Position numbers and translations under genes: made by a program. From contig CAMZMU010000040.1 of NCBI GenBank assembly GCA_947311845.1, positions 63,244,708 through 63,308,707 on the forward strand: a DNA stretch of 64,000 bases, in the 5' to 3' direction. The stretch is from Poa pratensis (lineage: Eukaryota > Streptophyta > Magnoliopsida > Poales > Poaceae). Positions 1 to 11,136 of the stretch are shown here, one piece after another; the stretch's first letter is position 1, and the number at the start of each line of letters is the position of its first letter. The notes under the pieces were generated by a model that saw nothing but the letters and a program-made list of their open reading frames with translations, ran no database searches and was not told the DNA's origin.

Positions 1-1040
1 CTTGAAGGCTTCGACCTCCTCCGTGCACAGAGAAAGCTGCTGATGCTACTCCGGCTGACGCTGGGCTGCTTGAGCATGTAAGTGTCCTTTAACCCATTCT
101 GCAAAATCTGTATCGGGTGAGCGAACAGCGCACCCGATGGAGTAGCCCCGAAGATGTGCGCGACTAGAATAGTCGGGCGCAGATTGATGTCTTGTGCTTC
201 CCGCAGACCGTTTTATCGCCAGCAGATGGAGGGGACCGCAGCCTTTCGTTCGCATGGAGCAGGAGGGGAACCAACTCCGCATTGCTCTGGAGCAGGCGAA
301 TAGTGAGTGTGAACCCTTGTGTTCCAGGGGCGCTTCGACTGCCTTTTGGCTAACACTGCTCTTGATCCTTATAGGCGAGGGGAGAGCATGAAGAAACGAG
401 TCGCGGAGTGGAGCAGTCGCTGCGTGAGGCCCGGAGCGTGAACAAGCTGGGATGATCTGGAGAAGACCCAGGTCGACCGCTTGCTCGCACTCACGATGTT
501 ATTGGAAGTAAGTATTTCGGCTCAGTGCCTACTTTGCCTTTTGTCGACTTCTGATGTCTTACGGGTGTGGTTTTTCTTTGATCAGAGACTTGCGGAGGTG
601 CTCCTCCAGAAGGGACTTCCAGCGAGAATGTCGGTTGGCGAAGGCTGTTGGCTTCATCGACCGCGTCTGCGCGTATGCTTCGGCGGCGCTGCAGAAGTTG
701 ACAGGCGCCTTGGCGACTGTGCACCGGAGCATCTTCCCCAGCAAGCCATCGCCGGTTGCTGTCGACGCGCTTGCGGCTCCGTTCGAAGGCAATGCGACCA
801 CCAATGGTGGACTACACGCGGCGCAACGGAAGGCGCTGCTCCGAGCTCACTTTCCAGCTACTTCTTGGTCAACAAGTCGTAGTGATTTTGAGAAGGTTGT
901 CAGCGACTTCCCTCGGAAGCCTGATGGCAAGACCGCGTCCCTTAGCGGTTGTGAAGACGCAGGCGAGTCAGCTGGCTGCAAAGTTGATTGCCACCTTCGA
1001 GAAGGATTGCCAAGGCTGCAGAGTTGACTGCTAGGAAGAG
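1..1040 (+). pseudogene. Tat-lineage antisense ORF, module 1 (degenerate, spliced)
   Basis: This is the 3' part of an antisense coding module of the Tat retrotransposon whose gag-pol lies on the other strand at 16360-23158. Exon-like blocks are bounded by good splice sites: donor GT at 78, acceptor AG at 206, donor at 303, acceptor at 374, donor at 508 and acceptor at 585. The last block (586 to about 1030) encodes helical, Leu/Ala-rich sequence ending with a conserved-looking stretch (DFEKVVSDFPRKPDGKTA). The layout matches the 'putative gypsy type transposon' aORF family known from Tat elements; the function of that family is unknown. Frame changes around 620 and 860 make it unlikely to be functional. 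The 5' end is outside the window. The lineage call is inferred from position and protein style, not from a search. Confidence 0.5.
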
Positions 1041-1208
1041 TCGTTCCCAGTCGGAGTCTGTGATGTAGACTCCGTTTCTTTTAAGATTCTTCTGCTTTTG
1101 GTTCGGTCTGTAATGAACTATATATTTTGTGGGTCTTCTGGCCCGCGAACATGCTGATGTTGAAATGCGAATTTGTGCCTTCGAGTTTTTTTCATATACT
1201 AGGTTTGA

Positions 1209-1635
1209 ATGAATGTTTTCTTTTCTTTACTTGACGCTGTCGAATTTGGCATGAGATGGGCGAAGCTCCTGGGGTCGCTGGAACGACGGTGCGGGCGACG
1301 AGGAGGACACCTCTTCGGCTGCACCCGCTGTCGTCGCCGTCGAGCTCCTCCAGCCCCTGCGCGAAGTGTGAATGATCAACGGGTGATCACCTTCATGAGG
1401 AACAAGATTGTTGAGCTCGAGTCGAAGTTGAAGGGCGCCGAGTTGGAATTGGAGCGCTTGAGGTCACGGCCCGTTGCGCCGTTCTCCCGCGAGAGGAGTT
1501 TCTGCTGGGCGAGATGGACTTGATCAGTCGGCAGCTGCAAGGTTGGTCTTCTAGCACTGTGCTTCGACTTGTTTACCCTGTTACTGTTCTTAGTGCTGGG
1601 TCTTGATGCAGATGTGAACTCTGACTGGAAGGCCG
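1209..1635 (+). pseudogene. Tat-lineage antisense ORF, module 2, 5' portion (interrupted)
   Basis: Coiled-coil-like coding sequence (ELESKLKGAELELERL near 1410-1465) is followed by an intron with donor GT at 1542 and acceptor AG at 1611. The exon that starts at 1612 is cut by the Tekay-like element at 1635/1636. The same exon resumes after the target duplication at 14951, and the frame continues across it into the block ending at 15434. This shows that the two halves were one exon before the insertion. The start codon is not clear; sequence around 1240-1360 is GC-rich and may carry frameshifts. The protein is non-enzymatic and of unknown function. Confidence 0.5.
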
Positions 1636-4600
1636 TGTAACACCCCGAATTTTGTCCTTTTTGCAATTTTTTCCAAAATGCATTTATTTTATTATTTTAT
1701 GTGCATTTGGGTTTAAACCTCCAGGAAATTCTTTTAAAATCTTGAACCTTTGCAAATATGATAAATCAAGTGGGATCTTGTGCTTTCCATCCTCCTCCCA
1801 CTTGGTACTTGCATTTGGGATTTTATCTCTGGATAAATATTTATTTGGGAAATTCTTTTTCTTTTTAAAAATTACCCTTTTCATTGACCTTACAAAGGAA
1901 CCCCTATTTTTATGTCTCCAAAAATTCTGCAAAAATTAGGGAACCCTCCCTAGTTGATGTGGGTCACTTTTATAAAAAAATATGGGCCATGACTTGGGAA
2001 TTTTCCCTCCACAATTCTTTTTGTGTTCTGCCCATTTTCTCAAAACATTTTAAACCTGTCCAAATTATTTTTCTAGGATTCCAGAGCATAGATAGACTCC
2101 CCTTGATCCCTCCTACCTCAAGACAAAAGGGCACATCCATCTAATACCATCTACCCCTCCAAAACTTTAAAACCCTTTTTGACCAGTACTGTATTTCACA
2201 AAAACTAGTCGGACCAACTTTCAAATTTGAAGAAACTTTAGTCAGCAAAGTTAGAGGATTTTGAATTTGGCACACAGTGGTGAAAACCACACCTCATTTG
2301 GAGCACGGAGCTGAGAGAAACATGTCAATGTCACTCCTGGCGTGGACAGAACGGTGATCACCGCCGGCGAGGCCGTGCCCGACGGCGCCGCCACTTTGTG
2401 GTCGTCGGCGTTCAGCTTCCCCGCGACCCTAACCAAGCCCAGCACGTTCCCCTCCTCTCCCTGAACCTCTCCGTCACCACGCGTCGCCGGAGGAGAATCC
2501 AGCACGCGCTCGGGCCGCTAGCCGACGCACCGTCCAAACCCTGTGCCGCCGGGACCCTCCTGTCAGCGCCTCCTCCGCCGCACGGACCGGTCCGTCGCCG
2601 GAGATTATCCTCGTGCGCCTCCTGTGCCAGCGCTCCCGCAACGCACCGCCACCGTCGCCTCCACACGGAGCTGACACCTCGCCGCGGCATTGATGAAGGC
2701 CGCCGTGCGGGAATGCTATAAGAACCCCCTCCCTCGACCTCCAGAGCACCGCATCCACCTCCCAGCCTCCCCACTGCCCTCCCCTGCTCCAATCAAAGCT
2801 CGACGAGCACCGCAACTCCGGCGACGATCTTGCCCTAGCCGTCACGGCCGTGGACAAATTCTTCGCCAGAGGGGCACCGTTCGTCGATTAACCATACCAG
2901 TAGCCTCCCTAGATCATGGCGATGGCGATGCCGTGCTCGCCAGGGTGAATGGTGGCCGGAGTCGCCGCAACCATCATCGACAGGACGCCGGAGCCGCTGT
3001 CGACGAAGCTCTGCTCACCCCCGACCTCCCCAGCAAGCGCAAGTTCGCCGACGAGCTGCGGACCGCCTTCCCGAGCCGCCCAGCACCTCTCCCTCGCCTC
3101 CCCTGCCCCCTAGCCGCCGGGAAACCTCGCCGGTGAGTTCGCCGGAGCTTCGCCGGACCCCCTTCTGTTTTCCCGCGCGGTGGAGAAGAAAACGTTTCGT
3201 TTATGAGTCACTGACCAGTGGGACCCACTGGTCAGATTTTTAATCATTTCCCTGAACCGTTTCCTGTTTTATTTTTTCTATTAAAAAAGGCAGAATTTAA
3301 ACCCAGATTCAAAATGCAATATCTCTCTGAAAAATAGTCAGAAAAATATGAAACCAATTTTGTTGGCTTAGTTTGAATTTTCTCTTTCAAATGGAACCAG
3401 AAAAGAATTATTTGGAATTATTTGTTTTGGCATTTATTTAAATACCCTAGGAGGGATTTTTGATGCATTTTTGTCTTGTTCTTTTAGATTCGAACCTCTC
3501 CGACGGATTAGGAGTTACCTCTGAACCCGAAGGCAAGCCACCAACCCAATTTCAAACTTGGTCGAACTTAGGAAATATTTTGACTGTTGAATTAATATCT
3601 GTTGCACCTCGCATGTCATATCGCATTTAAATTCCTGCACTACTTATAGATGCTTATTCTGTGCAACACTCCCGTTCCCTAGACAATGGCCGGTGATACC
3701 GCCTCAGACGAAGGAATGGGGGAAAATTATTACAACTGTGCGTCTCGCACTTGCGGGGCTTTGTTTGCTTCTTTCTTCTTCGCCGAGGTGAGGAGCGGAC
3801 GAATGTCGTCTTATGATCCTCGGAGTTGGGGGCATTCGCCAAAAGAGTTATTTGCCTTGTCCCTCCGTCAAATATGGATGGCATCGACCACCCGGACTGC
3901 GACGCTTGGGAGCTGACTTTCCATTTGGTTCTTATTTGCCGAGATGGCTGACACCACGTCGGGTAACCCTCGAGTGGAATGGATGCCCTCTCATTTTTAT
4001 GAGTGCTTTTCGGTTCATTCTTTTACGGTGACAACGGCCGGGTCTCCCGCCACCGTCATCCGTTTGAATCATTATGTTATTATTTTGTGAACACTAACCC
4101 CCGAGTGACACCGGCCGGGTCTCCCGCCACAGTCACCCGGGTATTATTATTATTGTTATGTTGTTATCTGTGCATACAAGTGATATTCTGTGCTGCTATT
4201 GTTATGAGGTTACCTTGTGTTACTTTGTTAATGTTGATGTCTGTAATCAATCAAAATGACTAAGAAGATAATCACCTCACTCGACTAGATTGAGTCACTT
4301 AGTGCCACTCACCAAACACCCAGCACAACCATGCGTCGTTCACATGGGCGGACCATAACTGAGTGTTTTATCAGGCCTCCTTTGACGCCACCCTTTTGGC
4401 AAGTCTAGTCGGTTACCTTTGTGGTCGGGGCTAGTCTTGTGAAGGTTCCGGAGCTAGGTGTCGCTCATCTGTTGAGGACGTGCCGGATTCACTTCGTCAT
4501 AAGGCGTAGAGCTATGTCGGTGGCTATACAGGGAGTGTCCGGGTAGGATAAACGGTTGTGGAAGTGTGGGTTTGTGCTGCCGCCATGATCGGTTCTAGTA

Positions 4601-5441
4601 CTTCGGTACCGGCGGTACAAGCCTAGACTTCAGCGTGTGGATAAATGTTGCAACCTCTCGAGAGTGTAAATCTAGATTCTAGCCTTGTCCCCAGGTTACG
4701 GGACGATGTTTGGGTCAAGTCACACTATGAGTCGGTCCAGTCAAACTTGGAGAAATAATTAAGTTGAGACCAACGAACACAGGAGATTTTGGGAGTCAAG
4801 CCAGAGTTGGCTAAGGACTCGGATAGTTGTGAATTAAGCCAGAGCTGGCTGGAGGCTTGAATGCCTAGTTGTGAATATGAGTTGTCAAGTGAGAAACGTG
4901 ACCTCACTTGATATCGAGAAAACACCCCTACTAAGGTAAGTAGTAAGTTATGTCCAACCGTTAAGCTTGGACTCATCCTCGCAACCGACCTCATGCCATA
5001 TTACTTTCTGAACCATGCCATGCCATGTAGCTAGACTTTGTTTGTTTCTGGGCTGATGTCTTGCGAGTACTTCAAGTACTTACCTGGCTTTTCATGTGGC
5101 CAGACCCTGCTGAACCAGTCGCCGAGTACCCGCTCTATGAGAACTAGGAACCCGTGTCCCAGGCAGGACCCTGTGGAATAAGGCCGCTATCGCCACGCTA
5201 CTATCTTCGCTTCCGCTACGACTTCCGCTAGAGGCTCGATGTTAGAAAAATAATGTACATACTGTTGTGTGCGCCTGTTGCGCAAGAGCTGGAGCCTCAC
5301 CCGTGTTGTAACTTGTATTTGTGCAAACTCGAAGCCTTATGAATATATTTGGTTTTGCCTTTGTTTATCAAGCTGTCATATATCCAGTGTTTCTGGGACT
5401 GGTATATGGGGTGACTCGATCATCTGGATCGGGGTGCCACA
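1636..5441 (+). repeat. 5' LTR of Tekay-like element (3806 bp)
   Basis: Near-identical to 11137-14950 along its whole length. It starts TGTAACACC and ends GTGCCACA. It contains a GC-rich coding-looking stretch (about 2400-3170), AT-rich flanks and a TATA-like box near 2717. The open frames in the GC-rich stretch on both strands occur in both LTRs and are not genes. Compared with the 3' LTR it shows both substitutions and many 1-bp indels, especially in homopolymers. Confidence 0.95.
2716..2723 (+). promoter_or_regulatory. TATA-like box of 5' LTR
   Basis: The motif CTATAAGA follows a GC-rich stretch inside the 5' LTR. The same motif is at 12220-12227 in the 3' LTR. Its position about 1.08 kb into the LTR would place the U3/R boundary shortly downstream. 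This is a prediction from sequence only. Confidence 0.45.
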
Positions 5442-5446
5442 GAGCT

Positions 5447-5458
5447 TGGTATCAGAGC
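5447..5458 (+). other. Primer binding site (initiator tRNA-Met type)
   Basis: TGGTATCAGAGC lies 5 bp downstream of the 5' LTR. It is the usual complement to the 3' end of plant initiator tRNA-Met used to prime minus-strand DNA synthesis. Confidence 0.93.
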
Positions 5459-5598
5459 CTAACTGCCTGTAGGATGCCCTAGTTCTTGGATGACGTAGAG
5501 TAGAACTTGTTGTGTTGACAACTTTTTCCAATGTTTCTCTGTCTGTTTGTGCTTTAAAACTTAACGCTCACTTTATTTGAATTCTGTCTCTGTCACAG

Positions 5599-6531
5599 AT
5601 GGCAGAGTTGCTCGCCGAGACTACCGCCGTGCACGTTCCCGGTTTTCCGCAGTTTCTTCGGGAGATCTGGGACCACCTCTACCCAGGCGCACCTCCCCCG
5701 ACTTACCACGTGTACCACAACCGTCTCGACAGGCTCACCTCGGAGTTCACCGCCACCGTCCGCCTGCGTCCGCTACCCGTGTCCGCAGGGATTGAGCACG
5801 GCCTCACTTCCGGTGTCTGTACACAGGCGTCTCGAGCCATACAGGAGGCTGCAGGAGATGCTATCCTGTTCCTTCGCACCGCCGACCCCGTCATGAAGCG
5901 GTGCACCCGTTACGCCTACTTTCCGAGGTTGGCTTTAGACAACGGGGACACCCTTTTCCCCAACCCAGGTGACCCTAGCTCACCTCTTTCCGCCCTTATT
6001 CAGTACACCACCTATCTCCACCAGTACCTCCACACCACCCTTCTCCAGTTTGCCTCCCTTCGCGCCAACGTAGCCTTGGCCGAGATGACGCGAGCTTCTG
6101 GTTCCGGCACTTCTAGTCGCTCACCACGTCTCCCCACCTTTAGGCTCAGTTCCCTCGAGCAGATCAGGAGGGGGCTTGCCGCTACTCCCCGACTCCTGCT
6201 CCGACGCCACCTTCCCGCACTCGTAGCAGCGCCGCTCACTACTACGCACGCTTCACTCCCGTTCGGTCTCAGCGTCGTCGCGTCCAGGCGGCCGAGCCAC
6301 AGAGTTACTCCGGAGACTCCCGCGACGACCGCGCTTCACCCGACTACAGCCCCGCGCAGGAGCCCCTCGACACCGCCACGCCAGCGACACCCTCGAGATG
6401 GAGTTCTAGACGCTCGGAGGCAGCATCGCTTAGTGTACTGTACTTTCCGATGTATCGCATGCTTGAATAATGTAGTGGTAAAGTTGTATCCTGTACGAGT
6501 AGCTTGTATCTTTACCTTGCATCTGTTGTAA
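5599..6531 (+). CDS. Extra ORF between PBS and gag, 310 codons, unknown function
   Basis: An uninterrupted ORF of 310 codons starts at ATG 5599, immediately after a polypyrimidine stretch ending CACAG that resembles a splice acceptor. It lies in the leader between the PBS and gag, in a different frame from gag. The first half looks like a folded domain (FPQFLREIWDHLYP near the N-terminus, later HQYLHTTLLQFASL). From about residue 200 it becomes Pro/Arg/Thr-rich, and the true frame may shift there. No protease, polymerase, zinc-finger or membrane motif is visible. Leader ORFs are known in some plant gypsy lineages, but I do not recognise this one. Separate expression would need splicing, reinitiation or a subgenomic RNA. 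Confidence 0.55.
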   Translation: MAELLAETTAVHVPGFPQFLREIWDHLYPGAPPPTYHVYHNRLDRLTSEFTATVRLRPLPVSAGIEHGLTSGVCTQASRAIQEAAGDAILFLRTADPVMKRCTRYAYFPRLALDNGDTLFPNPGDPSSPLSALIQYTTYLHQYLHTTLLQFASLRANVALAEMTRASGSGTSSRSPRLPTFRLSSLEQIRRGLAATPRLLLRRHLPALVAAPLTTTHASLPFGLSVVASRRPSHRVTPETPATTALHPTTAPRRSPSTPPRQRHPRDGVLDARRQHRLVYCTFRCIACLNNVVVKLYPVRVACIFTLHLL

Positions 6532-6646
6532 AATGGCGAGTGCTTGAACCTTGTAACCCCATCATCCATTGTATAACATCATGCTTGTGTTTCTTTTGCA
6601 AACTGTGTTTCCATTTGGTTTTTCCGTGGATGTTACACCTCCCCAT

Positions 6647-7612
6647 ATGGATGCTCATGGTACGCGCCATTACATGCAACAGTCCAGGATGAGGCCCAAT
6701 AATGGTGCGGGTAGCAGCCAAGGAACCCCGGTTCGTCGTTCCGCACGACAAGCTGGCGAGGATCCCGAGCCTCCGCAACCACCTCCTCCTCCACCAAATC
6801 AGGAACCAAGCCCAAGTCAGTTTATGATGATGATGGATGAACGCCACAACCAGCATCTGACACAGATCATGAGAGAGTTTGGCACGTACATGCAAGCCCG
6901 TAATGTTCCAACCCCAGGCCGCTCAAAGCTGCAAGACTTCCAGCGCACACAACCGCCCAAGTTCGCATATGCTGATGACCCACTTGAGGCTGATGATTGG
7001 CTCCGCGCTATGGGAAAGAAACTGGAACTCGCTCGCGTAGACGAGCAGGACCAAGTGCCCTTCGCCACCCACTACCTTGAGGGCCCCGCCAGCATTTGGT
7101 GGGACAACCAAAAGGACGCCAGAGGCGATGGACCCCCTGTCACTTGGGCAGAATTTCAGGAAGCATTCCGCAGGGCCCACATTCCCTCAAGCCTCATAAA
7201 ATGAAACAGCAGGAATTTTTGGCACTTACTCAAGGCAGCAAGTCCATCGGCGAATATCTGACCAAGTTCAACAACCTTGCTCGCTATGCACCTGAGGACA
7301 TCAACACTGAGGAAAAGAAGAAAGACAGGTTCCTTCATGGAATGCATCAGGCCATAAAAACTCAGCTCAGTGTTCTGCAGTTTCCAGATTTTCAGGCCAT
7401 GATCAACACTGCGCTAATCTCAGAAAAGAGCACCGCACCATCTATGACTCCCACAAGCGGAAGTTCGAGCCACGCAAGAACCAGCATGATGGTGCTACCT
7501 CCAAGCCACGCACCTGGCAACCCAACAACCGGATCTCGACACCTCAGAACTCTTGGAATCAACCCAGGAAGGATGGATACCCCCGGGAAGGATTCTATCA
7601 CAAGCGCCCACT
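6647..7612 (+). pseudogene. gag: Gag (capsid) of Tekay-like element, frameshifted
   Basis: The likely start is ATG 6647. A Gln/Pro-rich N-terminus is followed by the retrotransposon gag core (EADDWLRAMGKKLELA; later WWDNQKDARG and WAEFQEAFRRAHIP). The frame breaks near 7195-7202 at an A-run and continues in another frame (QGSKSIGEYLTKFNNLARYAPED), then breaks again near 7425-7435. Gag forms the virus-like particle in the cytoplasm. Both breaks are single-base in character, so they could be decay or assembly error. Confidence 0.85.
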
Positions 7613-7613
7613 C

Positions 7614-8189
7614 GTGGATGATTGTAAGAGGGAGAACTCCTGCTTCAAGTGCGGCAAGACAGGACACTACATCAAGGATTGCCCCCTCAGTAACGGCAAC
7701 GGCAACAATAACAACTCCGGCAACAACCACCCTGCTGGGGCGATCAAGCCACCTCAAGTTGCCCGTGTCCACCACATGTCAGCAGAGGAAGCATATGAAG
7801 CTTCAGACGTAGTGCTTGGTACGTGTACTATCAACACTAAACCCGCGCTGATTTTATTCGATTCTGGAGCTTCCCATTCTTTCATCTCGAAGGATTTTGT
7901 TGCCAAACACCGTTTTCCCGTTTCCCCTTTGGGCCATCTTTTGGTGATACAAACCCCCGCCTCGGAGATGAAAACAAACACCATGTGTCAAGACCTGACA
8001 ATCAGCATCAATCAAGTGAAATTTCCCGCTCAGCTTAGCACCCTCAATGTGCCCGGCCTCGACGCCATCCTAGGTATGGATTGGTTAGTTCAGCATGCAG
8101 CTCAGATCGACTGTGCAACCAGGGCAGTTACTCTCACCAACCGGAAGGCATACGAACCACTTATGTGCCAAATAAGCCTCACCAGATAA
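7614..8189 (+). pseudogene. Gag zinc knuckle and aspartic protease
   Basis: An open segment of 191 codons. A CCHC nucleic-acid-binding knuckle (CFKCGKTGHYIKDC, C-x2-C-x4-H-x4-C) lies near 7641-7682. An Asn/Gly linker and a retropepsin domain follow, with the active-site motif LFDSGASHSFIS near 7855-7890 and the second motif ILGMDWLV near 8070-8090. The protease cleaves the Gag-Pol polyprotein. The frame stops before RT at 8189, so the polyprotein is interrupted here. Confidence 0.85.
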
Positions 8190-9268
8190 ATGCGAAGATG
8201 TTTCTTGCTCAAGCCCCGGAGATAGGGGAAGTATATGTGGTCAGTGAATACCCGGATGTCTTTCCAGATGAATTACCCGGAATGCCCCCTGACCGTGATA
8301 TTGAATTTGCAATTGAAGTTGTACCGGGAACAAACCCAATATTCAAGAAACACTACCGTATGACAAGTCCCGAGCTAGTGGAACTGAAGAAACAGCTTGA
8401 CGAATTGATTCAGAAAAAGTTCATCCGCCCAAGCATTTCACCTTGGGGATCACCGGTTTTGTTTGCAAAGAAGAGCGATGGTACCCTCCGATTATGCATC
8501 GACTATCGCGCTCTAATGATGTCACCATCAAGAACAAGTACCCACTCCCGAGAATCAATGATTTATTCGACCAACTCCGTGGTGCCCGAGTATTCTCCAA
8601 GATTGATCTCCGCACGGGTTATTACCAGCTGAAGATTCGAGAAAGTGATATCCCCAAGACCGCATTCACCACCAGATATGGTTGTATGAGTGCACAGTTA
8701 TGTCCTTCGGCCTAACAAATGCTCCAGCCTACTTCATGGGCATGATGAACAAGGTATTCATGGAGTATCTCGACAAGTTTGTCGTGGTGTTTATCGACGA
8801 CATCCTCATCTACTCCAAAAATGAGGAGGAGCACGCCGAACACCTCAGAATAGTTCTTGGAAGAATGCGTGAGCAACAACTTTATGCCAAGTACAGCAAA
8901 TGCCAATTCTGGTTAAAGGAAGTGGAATTCCTAGGACATGTGTTGTCTGGAGCCGGTGTGGCTGTAAACCCCAACAAGATCTCCGATGTGCTAAACTGGA
9001 AAGTTCCCACCAACGTATCAGAAATCCGAAGCTTCCTAGGATTGGCCGGGTATTACCGAAGATTCATCGAAAACTTTTCCAAGATAGCCAAGCCCATGAC
9101 GGATCTATTGAAGAAGAATCGCAAGTATGCCTGGACAGATGAGTGCGAGGAAAGTTTCAACGAGTTAAAGACCCGGTTAACCACCGCCCCAATTCTGGTG
9201 TTGCCTGATGATGCCAAGGATTTCACCGTATACTGTGATGCCTGCAGAAATGGGCTAGGGCCGTACTC
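8190..9268 (+). pseudogene. Reverse transcriptase of Tekay-like element
   Basis: RT sequence is spread over three frames: entry motif [12 protein letters not shown] (about 8272-8307), finger motifs [12 protein letters not shown] and CIDYRAL (about 8440-8510), palm motif [15 protein letters not shown] (about 8595-8640) and catalytic [12 protein letters not shown] (about 8785-8820, with the two Asp in place). The thumb and connection ([15 protein letters not shown]) reach about 9075. Breaks lie near 8510-8530, near 8680 and near 9262. Family membership is clear, but a functional polymerase could not be made from this copy as read. Confidence 0.88.
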
Positions 9269-9643
9269 ATGCAAGAAGGAAAGGTCATCGCATATGTGTC
9301 AAGGCAACTCAAGACCCACGAGCTCAACTATCCCACCCACGACTTGGAATTAGCCGCCGTCATACTCGCCCTGAAGACTTGGCGACACCACCTTATTGGT
9401 CGAAGATGCGAGATTTACACGGACCACAAAAGCTTGAAGTATATCTTCACCCAGCCTGACCTCAATCTGAGGCAAAGGAGGTGGCTGGAAGTAATCAAGG
9501 ACTACGACCTTGGGATTCATTATCATCCTGGGAAGGCCAACGTGGTAGCAGATGCTCTGAGCAGGAAGCCCCCTAAGATGCGGCCAAGTTTGGAGAAAGA
9601 ATTCGCGAAGCTAAACTTGTGCGTGGGAAGCAGGCCTATCTAA
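9269..9643 (+). pseudogene. Gypsy-type RNase H domain
   Basis: The RT-connected RNase H is seen as [31 protein letters not shown] followed by the [23 protein letters not shown] and [11 protein letters not shown] motifs, written here as separate blocks in order. It degrades the RNA strand of the RNA-DNA hybrid. It is out of frame with the preceding RT because of a 1-bp change near 9262, and it overlaps the next frame at 9619-9643. Confidence 0.85.
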
Positions 9644-10594
9644 GCACCCTAGAAGTAAAGCCAGACCTGGAGGAAGAAATAAAAACCGAGCAGGCCAACG
9701 ACCCCGGCCTAAGCAAGATCAAGGCCAAGATACCGCTGGGTCAGGCCAAGGAATTTTCCCTGGACAGCCAAGGAGTACTCCGCTTCGGTACCCGCCTTTG
9801 TGTACCCTACAAGACCACACTAATACAGCAGATCCTCAAGGAAGCCCACGAGTCTCCTATTCCATTCACCCGGGAGCACCAAGATGTACCAAGACTTGAA
9901 GCAAACCTTCTGGTGGTCCGGTATGAAGAAGGATATCGCTTACTATGTCGCATGCTGCAATGTATGCAACCTGGTGAAGGCCGAGCATCAGAAACCCGCC
10001 GGATATCTCCAACCCCTTAAGGTACCCGAGTGGAAGTGGGACAACATAAGCATGGATTTCATTGTCGGACTTCCCAAATCCAGCCGAGGGAATGATTCTA
10101 TCTGGGTCATTGTCGATCGTTTGACAAAGGTATCTCATTTTATCCCCGTCAAGACTACATACCGCTCAGACCAACTGGCACAACTTTATGTGAACAAGAT
10201 CGTCAAACTCCATGGAGTCCCGAAGACCATTGTGTCGGATAGAGGTACACAATTTACCTCCAAATTTTGGACAAGCCTACATCATGCCATGGGAACAAAG
10301 TTATCCTTCAGCACAGCCTATCATCCGCAGACCGACGGTCAAACCGAGCGGGTTAATCAAATCCTGGAGGATATGCTCCGCTCGTGTGTACTCGCCTATG
10401 GAGCAGGATGGGAAGATAGTTTACCCTATGCAGAGTTCTCATACAACAACAGCTACCAAGGCAGCCTGAAGATGTCACCCTTCGAAGCCCTGTATGGGAG
10501 AAAATGCCGGACCCCACTAAATTGGTCCGAGGTTGGAGACCGCAAAATCTTTAAGCCCGATGATTTGATGAGGCAGAAAAGCAAGTACGTCTGA
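9619..10594 (+). pseudogene. Integrase of Tekay-like element
   Basis: The pre-integrase linker (9619 to about 9890) and an HHCC zinc-binding region (CCNVCNLVKAEHQKPAG near 9955-10005) are followed by the catalytic core. Core motifs are ISMDFIVGLPKS (about 10048-10083), IVSDRGTQFTSKFW (about 10230-10271) and the AYHPQTDGQTERVNQ block carrying the catalytic Glu (about 10317-10360). A frame change near 9865-9885 separates the linker from the core. The downstream GRKCRTPLNWSE motif is typical of chromoviruses. The ORF stops at 10594. Confidence 0.87.
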
Positions 10595-11124
10595 TTCGGG
10601 ACCGGCTCAAGGCAGCGCAATCCCGCCAGAAAAGCTATTACGACCGGCGACATCGTCAGATTCACTTCGAGGAAAACGACTATGTCTATCTTCGAGTAAC
10701 ACCTCTCAAGGGACTAAAAAGATTCCACATGAAAGGAAAGCTTGCCCCAAGATTCATTGGGCCTTTCAAGATTGTGGCAAAGAAAGGATCAGTAGCCTAC
10801 CAGCTGGAACTGCCAGAGGAATTGGCTGGAGTACATGACGTCTTCCACGTATCCCAGCTAAGGAAGTGCATCTCACCCCCAACCAAGCAGGCTGACTTTA
10901 AGGAACTGGAGTTGAGCAGCGAACTGACTTACGAGGAACACCCCGTCAGAATCTTGGATGAGTCAGAACGCCGCACTCGCAACAAGGTCACCAAGTTCTA
11001 CAAGGTTCAGTGGGACAAGCACACAGAGGAAGAAGCAACCTGGGAACGAGAAGATTTGCTGAAGGCAGAATATCCGTATCTGTTCAACGAGCAACCGGAA
11101 TCTCGAGGACGAGATTCATCTTAA
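10595..11124 (+). pseudogene. Integrase C-terminus with chromodomain-like tail
   Basis: The GPY/F-type module (KLAPRFIGPFKIVAKKG near 10735-10790, then VHDVFHVSQLRK) is followed by a chromodomain-like tail (KVTKFYKVQWDKHTEEEATWE near 10984-11046). In chromoviruses this tail binds modified histones and guides integration into heterochromatin. The stop codon is at 11122-11124, just before the polypurine tract. The first part (10595-10728) is in a different frame from the rest. Confidence 0.85.
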
Positions 11125-11134
11125 GGGGGGAAGG
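11123..11134 (+). other. Polypurine tract
   Basis: AAGGGGGGAAGG lies 2 bp before the 3' LTR. It is the expected primer for plus-strand synthesis and overlaps the end of the pol reading frame. Confidence 0.9.
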
Positions 11135-11136
11135 TC

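Noticed and set aside
2398..3136. Several 100-150 codon ORFs on both strands in GC-rich sequence
   Set aside because: The same ORFs occur at 11902-12640. They lie within the LTR of the Tekay-like element, and the frames differ between copies by indels.
5447..5458. tRNA-like sequences at PBS sites (also 30754, 45264, 60272)
   Set aside because: Only 12-18 bases complementary to tRNA 3' ends are present. No cloverleaf can be formed; no tRNA or rRNA gene was recognised in the window.
6513..7180. Minus-strand ORFs opposite the gag of the Tekay-like element
   Set aside because: They are shadows of gag; the plus strand carries recognisable capsid motifs.
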